Source: Sorghum bicolor
Taxonomy: Eukaryota; Streptophyta; Magnoliopsida; Poales; Poaceae
Direction of reading: 5' to 3'
DNA length: 64,000 nucleotides
Assembly (NCBI RefSeq): GCF_000003195.3
Contig: NC_012871.2
Location: 42,512,434-42,576,433 of the forward strand
The position numbers and the translations under genes are program-made. Each line of letters starts with the position of its first letter. The stretch's first letter is position 1. Of this stretch, positions 1 through 10,444 are shown one piece after another. Under the pieces are notes generated by a model. The model was not told the origin of the DNA, ran no database searches, and saw only the letters and a list, made by a program, of their open reading frames with translations.

Positions 1-1492
1 TCTCACAGGTGATGGTCGGCAGGCCTGGGTCGTCCTTCTTGGTGATGAAGGGCGAATCCAGAAGATAGCTCCAGTTGGATTGTACCGGAGGCTTACCGAA
101 CCTCGTAGTAACTAGTTTAACTCCTTCAATTGGGTCCTCGGGTTTCCCTGGGATCTTACCTTGCTCGAAGGTTGGGACAGCTGCTGCTAATTGAGCTAAT
201 TGTGTTTCTAGCATTTTGTTAAAGCTCAACTGATTTTTCATAGCAGAGTTAAAGCTATCCAACTTTTCACTTAAGTTTTCAAGGATCTTATCATTAGCCA
301 TCATTTTCTTGTTAATGCTATCATTGATTTTAGATTGGCCTAAGACAAGATCTCTAAGAGAAGGTTGGTTACCAAAAGAATTATTGAAATTTTGATTGTA
401 ACCATTACCTTGATTACCTTGGTAGAAGGGGCGCGAGTTTCATTGCTGTTGTTGGGGCCGGTACCCATTGTTGTTGTTGTTGATGAAGCTCACTTCCTCC
501 TTTGTTTCGGGACAATTGTTTCCCGAATGATCATCTCCTCCGCACACTTTGCACCATGAATCAGATTCAATGGCCCGTGTAGTGGCGTAAGGTTGAATGG
601 TCTCTTGCTTGGAACTTTCTTCCATCTTCTTCATTAAGAGGTCCATCTTAGCAGAGAGCATGTCCACCTCATTCAAGGCATGGACACTTCTTCTCTTGGG
701 TTGGAGGCGTTCCTCATTCCATCCCTGGTTTATAACCATCTTTTCAATGAGGTCCTTGGCATCCTTGACATTGTGTTGCAAGAATGCTCCTCCAGCGGCA
801 GCATCAAGGTGACTACGGGCCAAACCGGTCAGGCCATGGTAGAAACCTTGGATTAGGAGCCACTCCTCTATCCCATGATGAGGACAGGCGCGAATGTACT
901 CCTGCAGACGTTCCCATGCTTCGGGAATCGTCTCATCCGCTTGCTGTTGGAAGCTGGAAATCTTTCCACGAAGGGCGCTGGTCTTGCCCATCGGAAAGAA
1001 CTTCTTGAGAAATGCATTGGCGCACCTCTCTCACGTGGTCACTTCACCCTTGTTGGCGTAGAACCATTGCTTCGCCTTCCCCAATAACGAGAATGGGAAG
1101 AGGCGAAGACGGATGGCGTCTGCGGCGACATTCTTGATGGTGAAGGTGCCGCACACCTCCAAGAAGTGTTGGAGATGGGCATTGGCATCCTCGTGTGGCT
1201 TTCCACACAAGGGATTGGCTTGCACCATATTGATAAGCGCAGGCTTCAACTCAAAAGTCGCATCTCCCAAGTTAAGCTGCGGACCCGTGGCGACATTGTC
1301 AGCCGACGGCGCAGAGTACTCAGAGATGGTCTTCTGGGCCATAGCTTCTTTGATAACCGGTGCAGATACTCCTTCCTCTAACGGATTCAGGTTCGAGATG
1401 AACCTTTGAGGTGGAACTTGACGACGTCTAGTTCTCCTCAACAGTTGCTCAGGATCTTCAACGAAGTTTGACGGCAATTGGAAACCGCTCAT
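1..1492 (-). pseudogene. Athila-like gag-protease, two nonsense codons, 3' end outside window
   Basis: One reading frame runs from ATG at 1492 to base 1. It is interrupted only by TGA at 1031-1033 and TGA at 440-442, each at a position where tryptophan is expected (TGG to TGA). It opens with MSGFQLPSNF and carries the Athila-type capsid core (FELKPALINMVQ, then RLRLFPFSLLGKAKQWFY). A CCHC zinc knuckle (CKVCGGDDHSGNNC) lies near 515-560, followed by an Asn/Gln-rich linker and a coiled region with repeated Leu/Asn. The last residues visible (FITKKDDPGLPTITCE) match the lead-in to the second protease domain of the element at 25144-33425, without the first domain found there. It would supply capsid/nucleocapsid and protease if intact. 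It is a homologue of the plus-strand frame at 26957. Confidence 0.9.
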
Positions 1493-1609
1493 ACACTGTC
1501 AGGCTTCACAATAAAGGAAGACAAGACAAGTGATGGGTTATCCCTATCACTACTTGATAACTAGCAAACTCTGGATTCTCTTTTTGTTAAAACTCTTAGA
1601 CAGACGCTC
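1493..1609 (-). other. Short leader between primer site and gag
   Basis: About 117 bp of untranslated leader of the minus-strand Athila-like element. No further feature is seen. Confidence 0.6.
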
Positions 1610-1627
1610 TCCCCGGCAACGGCGCCA
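1610..1627 (-). promoter_or_regulatory. Primer-binding site, tRNA-Asp type
   Basis: On the minus strand it reads TGGCGCCGTTGCCGGGGA, the complement of the 3' end of plant tRNA-Asp(GUC). It lies 8 nt inside the LTR end, a setback shared with the other Athila-like elements here. A second partial copy (GGCGCCGTCGCCG) lies 54 bp away inside the LTR. Confidence 0.9.
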
Positions 1628-2685
1628 GAAATGCTTGTTGACACTTCTTAACGCAACCACCGGATATCGGCGACGGCGCCAGAAGTGCCCTGGTAGGGTA
1701 ACTCTATTTACTATTGGATAATTCCGCAAGCGCACAGAATGTACCGCTGTAGCACTTCACCAAGGAGTATTCCAAGGTATCGTAATTTATATTTTCCCAA
1801 GGGAAAGCGGCTAAGTGTGTTTAACAAAAAGGGGAATGAGATTCCTTGAGTTGTCTAGTATCAACTAGTGAATAAGGGTGGTAAATAACGAATAGGAAGG
1901 GTAGTGGTGAATCCAAGGTCCTATGCTAAAGGTAAATGGTAGAGTTAGCTAGGTGGGAGGACAACGAGTGAGTAAAGGACTCCTATGTATCTAACTTAAC
2001 TTCTGTGACTTACTTTAATAGATAATTGCCTTAACTACGCTAGAGCCTTACTAACTGTGTGCGAGGGATAGCCGAGCTGGTAAGACGCTTAGAAGGTTTT
2101 TCACCTAACCCCTTACCGAAAGCGACTATTGGGCTTATGGACGCCTTACCTTTTAAGAACTAGCCTGTACGTGAGGAGAACCTAATGCCGCCCACGATCT
2201 GTCACCTACTAGGGAGTGCGCTCCTACTTTCCGTTCAAGCCAGCGGTAATCAAAGATAATCTTAAGTATGAGCACCACGCTCACACTTAATCCTACAACT
2301 CTAACTAGTTGCAGCTAGCTAGAGCTCCTATACAAGATAGGACGATGATGCACACACAGGAGTGGTTACAGGTCACTAACTTCACTAAGACAACTATATT
2401 ACTAAAGTAAATGCACAACAAGACTAAAATACTTGCACTAAGTAAGAACTCAGTAAAGTAAAGTAAGAATAATATATTAATAAAAGGAAAGTCTTACAAA
2501 AGTAGAAAGGTACAAGAGCTATACCAGACTCTCCAGAAGACGACTCCGACTTCTGGAGACCCAAGCTTCGCTCGACTCGACTCTAACTCCCACTCTAGAC
2601 TAACTACTACTCTACTTGTATGCTTGGAACTTGTAATGCACTTGGCCTTGGAATTGCACACTTGAAATGAAGGGTGGAGGCTGCC

Positions 2686-2692
2686 TTTTATA
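2686..2692 (-). promoter_or_regulatory. LTR TATA box
   Basis: TATAAAA on the minus strand in the context CTCTATAAAAGGCAGCC, in the usual place for an LTR core promoter. No experimental start site can be read from sequence. Confidence 0.6.
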
Positions 2693-3113
2693 GAGGGAGA
2701 TGGAGTAGGGGTTACTCCATCACCACGTCATCGATCCGCGTGACATCTTCTCTCCACCCTTGGATCAAACCGACCTCACAACCGCCATTTGATCAACGGC
2801 AGGGGCAAATCAACATGTGGGACATGTGGGGAAGGTCGGTGGGAGGCCACCGACCCTGGAACCGCCTTTGATGTGGGGTCGGGCGACCCCACTTCTGGGC
2901 CTCTGGGCCCACCAGCAGTGTCCACAGGGGTCCCTTATGTCGGTGGACTAGGTGGCACACCTGGGTCCCACCAAAGAGGGGTCGGGCAACCCCCTCCCTG
3001 TGGGCCCAGGGTGTCACCTGTTGTCCCCTCGATCTCCTCTTGATGATTCTGATGTTGGCTTTGTCAAATAATGTCTTGAATTTGTTGTTCCTGCATAAAC
3101 AAGCTAAGAGTAC

Positions 3114-3343
3114 AAGTGGAACTAGTTATGGATAAAATATGTTCATGTCATGTCATTTCCCCTTGCAACCGAGGCATGTTGACGGTGTTTTGTATGTGGA
3201 TTTCTATGGTATATCCACCGTCAACAAGATAAGTGGAACTAGTTATGGATAAAATATGTTCATGTCATGTCATTTCCCCTTGCAACCGAGGCATGTTGAC
3301 GGTGTTTTGTATGTGGATTTCTATGGTATATCCACCGTCAACA
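3114..3343. repeat. 117-bp tandem duplication at the outer end of the LTR
   Basis: Bases 3114-3226 recur at 3231-3343 with an offset of exactly 117 bp and appear identical by eye. Each unit ends with the LTR tip, including a small inverted repeat (TGTTGACGGTG / CACCGTCAACA). The LTR therefore carries its own terminus twice. Confidence 0.9.
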
Positions 3344-3464
3344 ACCAACTACCCACAATTAAGTACCTTCATATATACATGTGTGTAACATGTAAATATT
3401 CCAGTAACCACAGCTAACACTCCCCTAGACCGACGGTTGGATGGTCATGCTCTCACAGCTCACA

Positions 3465-3672
3465 CTTACCATACCGTAGAGGCATGTAGATCCATACATT
3501 ACCACTCAAGCAAGTGGCATCCAAACAATTTCACGCCGTATGGACAACGAAAGAAAAACAAACATTGCTTACCATGGCGTAGAGGTATATGATCCATTCA
3601 TTACCACTTAAGTAAGTGGCATCCATATTATTACACGCCATATGGACGACGAAAGGAAAAACCCCCTTGTTA
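3465..3672. repeat. Diverged tandem duplication, about 103 bp per unit
   Basis: The block from CTTACCATACCGTAGAGG at 3465 to GACAACGAAAG recurs about 103 bp later (CTTACCATGGCGTAGAGG) with many substitutions. It is an old internal duplication in the Tekay-like segment. Confidence 0.75.
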
Positions 3673-6128
3673 GTAGTATTAAGCGACCTAGAAGTCCTTA
3701 AGCGGGCATAAAGGGTATGACCACTAGCATGGTATATTTTGTTCAACCATTTTAAGACAGCCCTATGTATAGTCTAATTTGCAGTCAGTTATACACTCTG
3801 CAGAGGTGTGCACTTTCACTCTAAGTCATTATTCCCATTTGCCTAGGGTCGCGACTCCCCAAAACACTACCTAGGTGAGCAGGCAGGGTTTCACTACGAG
3901 ACCTTTCACAGGGTCCAACTAATAAGGTTCCACTCGTAAGTTTTTGCCAGGGTGCGCGGCAGCCGTGACCATAGCAATGGGACCCCGAGCTAACCGACCT
4001 CTTAATATGAATACCCAAGCTACTTCCTTACGCCTACTTGGAAAGTAACACCCTACCAGCGGAGGTCCTAATAATTAGTCAAGCCTGAGCCATATGGCTT
4101 GGAGCTGCACTGTATGTCCAAGGGGGCCGCTCCATGACAAAGTCCTTACAGAGAGCAGAGACGGGTACGCCTGGCAACTGGGCCAACCAACAGTACCCGC
4201 TCCCTCATTCCTCAACAAACCATGATGCTCGCAAGCACCGCAACATCTCCGTCACCGTAGTGACCATTATCCACCATTGAAGCATTAGTCATCATTGAAG
4301 AATTCATTAGGCAAAATTTTTACTGTTATTATTATATAGATTAGAGGAGTAGAGCTGCTAAGCATAACTACTGTTCATTATACTACCCATGTATAAACCC
4401 AGGTGTACAAGGAATATAGTAGAGGGCTTGTCATGTCCTTAGGGTTTGCAGTATTAAGACACATGCAGTGGAAAGTAAATGTATTTAAAGTTCATAGGTA
4501 CAATATGATAAAAGGTGCCTGCACTTGCCTTTATTCCTAATGTATATCTGCTTAGAATTCTTTGGCTTCTATCTTCTGATCTTTAGCTTCTACTGCAACT
4601 GTTGGTCCTCAGCTCCTGATCTTCACTATTGACGAACCATGCTTCTTCTACTCGTAGCAACCAAGCAACACAAACAGACAAACAAACAATCATGACTAAG
4701 AACAAACGACAATCACGAGGAAGGCTTAGAAAGAGAGCATTAAATGACACGGCTTGTTGCTACGATCGAGACAGTGCAAGAACGATTGAGAACGAAGCTA
4801 TAGTTAATCGGACACAACTTTTGAGGTTCGAAGTGTAACGGAGAAGACGACTATACGCTGGTCGTATTTTATTTAATAAAAGAAGGTGATAGACTTTTTA
4901 AAGAAATATCTCAAAGTTGAATTAACCAGATTATAAAGAATTATAAAAGCTGGAGTTAAACTTTAGTCATAATCTAATTACAAACCATTCTACATCATTT
5001 AAGTCACTTTACTATTTATAATTAGAAAACAAGGAATTTGTGACATAAGTTATACAAAGTATTGATAAAATGAGATTAGATTAGGTAGGTCACAATTAAG
5101 AAAGCATTTATGTTGGTATTAATCATACTAATATTTGTTTATGAAAAATCAAAGTTATAAACATAAGTTGCTTCTCTAGATTAAAAGGGCATTTATTTAG
5201 GCATTAATCATTTTGTATTTATGGTTAAAACCTAAATGGTCAAACGAGGTAACTATTAATGCTAAAGTGTAGCTTACGATGATACGAAACTTCGCGACAA
5301 GAACGGGCTCAATCCGAATTAATACGCGGATTCTATGGCCAAAACTAGGTCAGTGGCAAAACTGTGAATAAACAAAACTACTTTTCATATTTTAAACAAA
5401 TCAAAACTGAATTTGAAAAGCATTTTGGACAAAATCTATGAATACCAACGGATCTAGGGGCTAAACAGCTAAAATCTGGACCTAAACCTAATTACTTTTT
5501 AATAGGGATGGACTACGAGTTGATTCTTACAAAATGTAGGGGCCTTTCTGTAAAAACGCTAGGGCTAACTGCGCCCTGCCTGTGGACCAGCCACACGGCG
5601 CTTCGGGATAGGCGGGTCCATGGCAGGGGCTGTGGACCGGGTGCGGCCGCTGCGGTCCACCGGTCCACCGTGGACTGGGGCTGAGCCGGGTGAACGCGCG
5701 GCGAGGGGGAGGCGCCTAGCCACGGCGGCACCATGGCCGCGCGTCTACGGCTCGCCATGACGGCGCTGTGGTGCACCGGAGGTCATGCCGAGGGCACCAT
5801 CATGCTCATTCCGGCAAGGCGAGCGCGATGCGCGCGGCTACAGGGACAGGAAGTGGCCGAGAAGGTGGGTGCGCATGGCGGGGCGGCTCGGCGGTGGCCG
5901 TAGAACTCTGGCGAGCTCGTTCGCGCAGCACAGAGGGGGAGGGAGGAAGAGAAAGGCACCAGCATGATCCTCACCTTGTTGCGAAGCTCGGGTAGGTGTT
6001 CTCGCTGGCGTGGACGAGGTAGCGGGGAAGACCAGCTTCGGCGGCTTCCAAGCTCGGGGCGCGGCAATGGCAGCAGCGTGGCTAGTGCATGGATGACGGC
6101 AGCGGCTACCCTAGGGTTTAGGGAGGTG

Positions 6129-6133
6129 CGTGG
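6129..6133. repeat. Target-site duplication CGTGG (left copy)
   Basis: CGTGG directly before the element at 6134 and again directly after it at 13478-13482. Confidence 0.95.
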
Positions 6134-7413
6134 TGTTGGGGTATTTTAAACGCAAACAGAAAAATCCGCAAGCGCACGGATACCGATGTAGCCTTCACTC
6201 GGGAGTATTCCAGAGTATCGATTTTCCACAGAGAACGTGAGTGTACTAATTAAGATCCAAGATCGCCCAAGGATAACTATATGATTATTTTTGGTGGGAA
6301 GAGAGGAAGTTTCCTGAGAGTTCTCTAGTTGATCTAAGAATCAAGAATTACTTCAAGATTATCTATATCGGGACATCAGAGCACTAACCACAGAAAGAGA
6401 TGAGAAGGGGGCTAGGAAGGTCAAACTACGGTCCTACAAACACCGATCCGAACGTGGTGGAATACGTCGACCGTTAGGGCTGTCACTACCCTAAGGCTAC
6501 CACAACAATCCGCAGGATTGGGTGCAATTCCAGGTAATTGCAAGACTAAACACCACGTCTAATCTATTAATTACTACTCTAGCGTTATAAAGACTAGAGC
6601 ACTTGATGCAAGCGGGAATCTAATAAATAACTTGAATGTAAATAAAAGTAATTAGAGAACTTAGGAGTTATGAGTTGAAGAACCTGGAGAACGATGAAGA
6701 ACGAACCAGTTGCTGCAAAAGTACAATGTTGAGGAAGATCCGACAGATCCGGCTCCTCCTCCGCTCTCCTCTTCTCTCTCCCTATTTTCTAGATTACAAC
6801 TAGAACTAACTAGAACTAGAACTAGAGGAACTAGAACTAGAACTAGATGAACTAGAACTAGATCTAGATGAACTAGAGCTAGAACTAGAAGAACTAGAGG
6901 GATCCTCTCTACTTGGATGAAGAATTGAAACCCTAGCTTTGATTCTGTAGAAGAGGTATGATCTCCAGGGGCCAGGGGGTCTGGTTTTGTAGTCCCTTCA
7001 AGTGAATCTGGGCCGTCGGATCAAACCGACATTGATTGAACGGTTATTGTTGATCCTTTAGGTCGGTGGAGCAATATCCCGAAAGAGAGTCCTGATTGGA
7101 CTCTGGCTGAGGGCGGGCGCCCAGGAAAGGAGGGCGGGCGCCCTGTCCCTGTGTCCTCTCGGCCTCCGCTTCGGTCCCGTGGCTTCTGGAGTCTTCTAGA
7201 TGGTAGATAATTGTGCGGCACGTTAATATCTCTATGTAAACCCGACGTGTGGGCCTTTCTTTCGTATTTCCTCATAACCCCCTGCAGAAATAGACAAACA
7301 CCAAAACTCGTGGAATTCTGTCACATAAAACCCTAAGTCTAGGTGTTGGTTGCATTTAGATCCTTTTCTATGATTAGTTGATGGTTAAATGTGAGCACTA
7401 AGGACCGTCAACA
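6134..7413 (-). repeat. 3' LTR (1280 bp)
   Basis: Pairs with 12198-13477. The minus strand starts TGTTGACGGTCC and ends TACCCCAACA. The TATA position at 6985-6991 reads TACAAAA here but TATAAAA in the 5' LTR. Two GC palindromes (GGGCGCCCGCC type) lie at 7110-7145. Confidence 0.95.
6796..6905. repeat. CTAGAA-type simple repeat inside the LTR
   Basis: Many imperfect copies of the hexamer AACTAG. The same tract occurs in the partner LTR (12857-12966) and, on the other strand, in the LTRs at 46630-46684 and 51590-51648. Confidence 0.85.
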
Positions 7414-7428
7414 AGCTCCCCCAAGCTT
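7414..7428 (-). promoter_or_regulatory. Polypurine tract
   Basis: On the minus strand it reads AAGCTTGGGGGAGCT, directly before the 3' LTR. It is the expected plus-strand DNA primer for reverse transcription. Confidence 0.85.
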
Positions 7429-9251
7429 AACCTTTGCTCGTCCCTGAGCAAAGATGAACTCAAGAGTTTCTGCAGTGGTTTCATGCCTTATAGATACACA
7501 TGCATTCAAACAAGATCTCATCTCTGGTTAGAGTAAACTGTTAAGACTTAAAACTTACTCATTTACCTTTCACCATGGGACTTGTAACCGTCACTTCTGT
7601 CTTGAGTAGTTAAAAGATAGAACGGTCTAGTCAAGCGCCATGTCTCTTGTTCTTTGATTAACTATAGCTCTGGAGTTTTTGTAGATTTTCAAATAAAACT
7701 CAGAGATTCCTTGTATGACTCTCTCTAGTCTCTCTTTTGTGGTATTTTTGGATCCTTACCAAGGCAGTAAAGGTGTATGCCTTCTCTCAAAGTATGTGGT
7801 ATTTTTGGTATGAGGCATAGTGACATTGCCTTCTCTCTCACCCTACTCTAATAAGGCTTTTGATATCTGGAGCTCATAGGTGGGAGATAGCTAATACATA
7901 CTTACAAAACATTTATTGCATAGTCAAACCATGGATCCAGAAGAACAAGTCAATAAGTCAAATCAAGATGTGCATGTGTGGCGAATGAATGGTGTATGGT
8001 GATGATTGATAACAATAGTGAAAGTCTAATTCTACTTATGCTCTTTTGAGGGGGATAAGATGCTCTATATTTTCTTTTCTTTTTTTTCTTTTCTCTCAGG
8101 TGGGTATCTTGTACCCCTAATTCTACTGTCGGACACTTGTCCATTTTTACCTCTCGTCTCACTTTTTCTTTTCTTTCGAGGTTCCGGGCACTTGCCCCTT
8201 TTTATTTCCTCGCATTCTTTCTTTTTTTTTCTTTCTTTTTTTTCTCTTTTTTTAGAGCACTCATCTCCTGAAATAATATAGCAAGTGGTAGTAACCAAGA
8301 TAACTTGAGCATTTATTTCACAGGGAAAAACAGAAATAGGAGAATGTTTTTGGCTATTCTCTCCCGGATTAGGAGTAGAATATTTTTAGGTGATTTTGGA
8401 GATGGAAATGGGTGGATATATGTGGATGTGTACTTCCGGAGTAGAAGCAGCATGTGTGAGTGAACGTGCAAGTGAATCTTGATTTAACCACATGACAAGC
8501 TCCGAAGGGTCTACACAGCTTGACCACACTCAATGCTCATAAGTAGTAAAAAGTAAATGTGTGGCTCAAAGTTTAGCAAGCATGTATATATGGCTGTGGT
8601 AGGAATTTAAACTCTCATTATACAGGAACTCATCATGCAACATTTTAAATATTTTCAAATATAAAATTCTCCAGAATTCTAGCATCTCTAGGAACAAATA
8701 AACAGCAGCTCAACCTTCCCATATCGTATCCGTTAACGACTTAGACTTTAGATCAAGTACTCTCCCCACAAGTTCAGGTTTAGAGCAAATCTTAATTAAT
8801 AACAGTCATGCCTAAACTTGAGAGAGATTTCAATTTTAAGAACTAGTCATAGCAGAGACACTATTCATCATTTCCATGTGAGAGCTTATCATGAGGGTTC
8901 ATAGCAAACTTTATTTATTTATTTATTTAACAAATTAAGCAAAGATATATATGTATATATATAAGGATAAAATCTTTATTTGGGTTTTTATGATCATGCA
9001 TCTTTTTATTATTAGAGTAAAGTATAAATGCGAGTAGAAACACTTAGCTGGATAAATGGGGGTGCTCTCCCCCAAGCTGGATTTCGACGTAATTTCTTCT
9101 GATGTAGCAGGTGGTGGAGGTGTATTTGAATGTCAGCAGCACCCTGGCAGCGATTAGGATGTCCTCCGTCTGCTAGTCTTCTTTGATCCTTGAATTCTCT
9201 TGGCAAGGCATTTTGTGTTTTTAAGTCCTCCGAAGAGGACTCTCCGTTTTC
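7429..9251 (-). other. Long 3' untranslated region of the Athila-like element
   Basis: About 1.8 kb with no supported gene. It contains a polypyrimidine-rich stretch at 8060-8260 beside a conserved block (8085-8165) also found at 30985-31050 and 50615-50690, a TTTA simple repeat at 8908-8930, a TA-rich run at 8945-8962, and an internal polypurine-like tract at 9065-9078. Confidence 0.7.
9065..9078 (-). promoter_or_regulatory. Internal polypurine-like tract
   Basis: On the minus strand AGCTTGGGGGAGAG, a close copy of the LTR-adjacent tract. The same position is kept in 25144-33425 (30093-30106) and in 46117-52309 (49736-49749). Confidence 0.6.
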
Positions 9252-10373
9252 TCAGTCGTCTTGGGATTCGCTGGATGGCGTAGTCGGTGGTTCCGGCGGC
9301 GCCTGCTCTTCATGTATAACTATCTTCTCTCTACACACCTGACTCGGTGTTACGGTCTCCTCAGGATAGTTCTGTTCAAGTTGTATGTCTTCAGACCTTA
9401 CTACTTCTCCTTCGTAGTCTGCCCATCCGTCCTTGATGATTTTCCTCCTCTGGTTGCGGTTGCGTTGTCTTCTTCTTGTCCTGACCTGCTTAGAGTCTTC
9501 AACTATATAGTTAGGGTCAGTACAATAGCGGCGTACCTTCTCAGAGGGAAAGTACATGTGGACTTCTCCGGTTTCAATGTAGATGATTGCTTTAATGGTG
9601 CTGAGGAACGGTTTCCCAATGGTGATGGGTGGATCGTACTCGTCTTCTCCCATGTCAATAACCTTTCAGAATGTCTAATCTGTCATCTGGAGCTGAATGT
9701 ATGTCGGTTTTAGGGGCATGGTTCTGAATAGGAGGTGATAGGTGACTGCGGCCATTATGTTGATGTTAGATCCGGTGTCGTAGAGTGTCTTCTGAAAAGA
9801 ATATCCGTTGATTGTGCACTCGATGCTTGGAACACCAGGGTCGTCCTTGTTGATCAAGAAAGGTGACTTGAGTTGACGATCTTGACCTCCTTGAGCTGCA
9901 GTGACCATCTTAGCTGACTCGGTACACATTTGCTTGTTCCTGTTCCTCATGTTGGTCCTCTTCCTTGGTTCATGTCGGGATTGCTCTGGGATTTGTGTAG
10001 TCTTGTTCTTGAAGGAAAACGTCTCCTTCTTCCCCTTGATGTAGAAACTGATCTTGGCAGCACTAGCGTAGATGTCAGCTCCCGAGGTGTTCAGGAATGG
10101 CCTCCCTAGGATGATGGGTGCCCTCTCATCAGTATCAGTCTCTATCACCACGAAGTCTGCTGGAGCGTATAAGGTACCAACTCGGATGTAGAGGTTCTTC
10201 AATATTCCCTTTGGGAAACTTAGTGTCTGATCTGCAAGCCTGAGCATAATGTTGACGCTGGAGCCAAAGTTGCAGAGTGCTTCTAGGAAGTCCACCATGC
10301 CGATGGAGATCGGGATGACGGGACGTCCTGGATTGTATCTCTTGACCGGCAGAAGGTCAGTAATTACTTCCAC
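9252..10373 (-). pseudogene. Damaged tandem protease frame of the Athila-like element
   Basis: The frame from 10373 to 9252 matches residues ~470-880 of the gag-protease ORF at 26957. It keeps both retropepsin-like units, each shortened. The first has LCNFGSSVNIM (the aspartate is Asn) and then skips about 20 residues to LADQT. The second has LYDTGSNINIM, but about two dozen residues between its active site and IGKPFL are missing. TAG at 9675-9677 and TGA at 9666-9668 interrupt the same frame. The frame ends with SSESQDD and a stop at 9252. It is not expected to give an active protease. Upstream coding continues out of frame toward NYWSNP-type sequence near 10395. Confidence 0.9.
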
Positions 10374-10398
10374 AATAGGGTTACTCCAGTAGTTACGT

Positions 10399-10444
10399 CC
10401 TCAAGCATCTCAGGGCAGTGATTGCCTGAGTGTCCAGTATCTCC
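10399..10444 (-). pseudogene. Gag zinc-knuckle remnant
   Basis: On the minus strand it encodes GDTGHSGNHCPEMLED, matching the second half of the CCHC knuckle at about residue 315 of the gag at 26957. Capsid sequence before it is gone, and the join to the protease region shifts frame. It marks a large internal deletion. Confidence 0.8.

Larger units (their letters stand above)
1..3343 (-). mobile_element. Athila-like Ty3/gypsy retrotransposon, truncated by the window edge
   Basis: Read on the minus strand, this holds a 5' LTR (3343 down to 1636), a primer site matching the 3' end of plant tRNA-Asp, a short leader, and a gag-protease frame that runs off the left edge. Gag sequence and tRNA-Asp priming are typical of the Athila lineage, so that assignment is an inference from family knowledge. 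The element sits in an older minus-strand Tekay-like sequence that resumes at 3344. The 3' LTR and one target duplication lie outside the window, so insertion could not be confirmed by a TSD. Confidence 0.85.
1636..3343 (-). repeat. 5' LTR of the left-edge Athila-like element
   Basis: On the minus strand the LTR starts TGTTGACGGTGG at 3343 and ends GTGTCAACA at 1636, next to the primer site. Length is about 1.7 kb. It has a TATA box at 2686-2692 and GC-rich upstream sequence with repeated GGGTCGGGCGACC-like words near 2880-3000. The partner LTR lies outside the window, so the ends rest on the TG/CA termini and the primer-site position. Confidence 0.8.
3344..6133 (-). mobile_element. Old Tekay-like LTR/leader segment, part 1 of 3
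   Basis: On the minus strand, 3400-3480 matches the leader of the intact Tekay element at 19080-19150 (both carry GGTCTAGGGGAGTGTT after a TGAGAGCATGA block). The 3780-4250 and 5500-6128 stretches look like the middle and the GC-rich half of a Tekay-type LTR. It continues at 13478 and 38144 once the nested elements are removed. No primer site or convincing coding frame is seen. The short ORFs at 4629-4838 and 5513-6149 are not supported as genes. The LTR/leader boundary could not be placed. Confidence 0.6.

Noticed and set aside
5513..6149. GC-rich ORFs resembling small Arg-rich proteins
   Set aside because: All frames on both strands are open in this block of the old Tekay-like LTR. I see no homology or codon pattern.
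8060..8298. Hydrophobic or Lys-rich ORFs on opposite strands
   Set aside because: They arise from a polypyrimidine/polypurine tract in the 3' region of an Athila-like element. The same tract varies in length in relatives.
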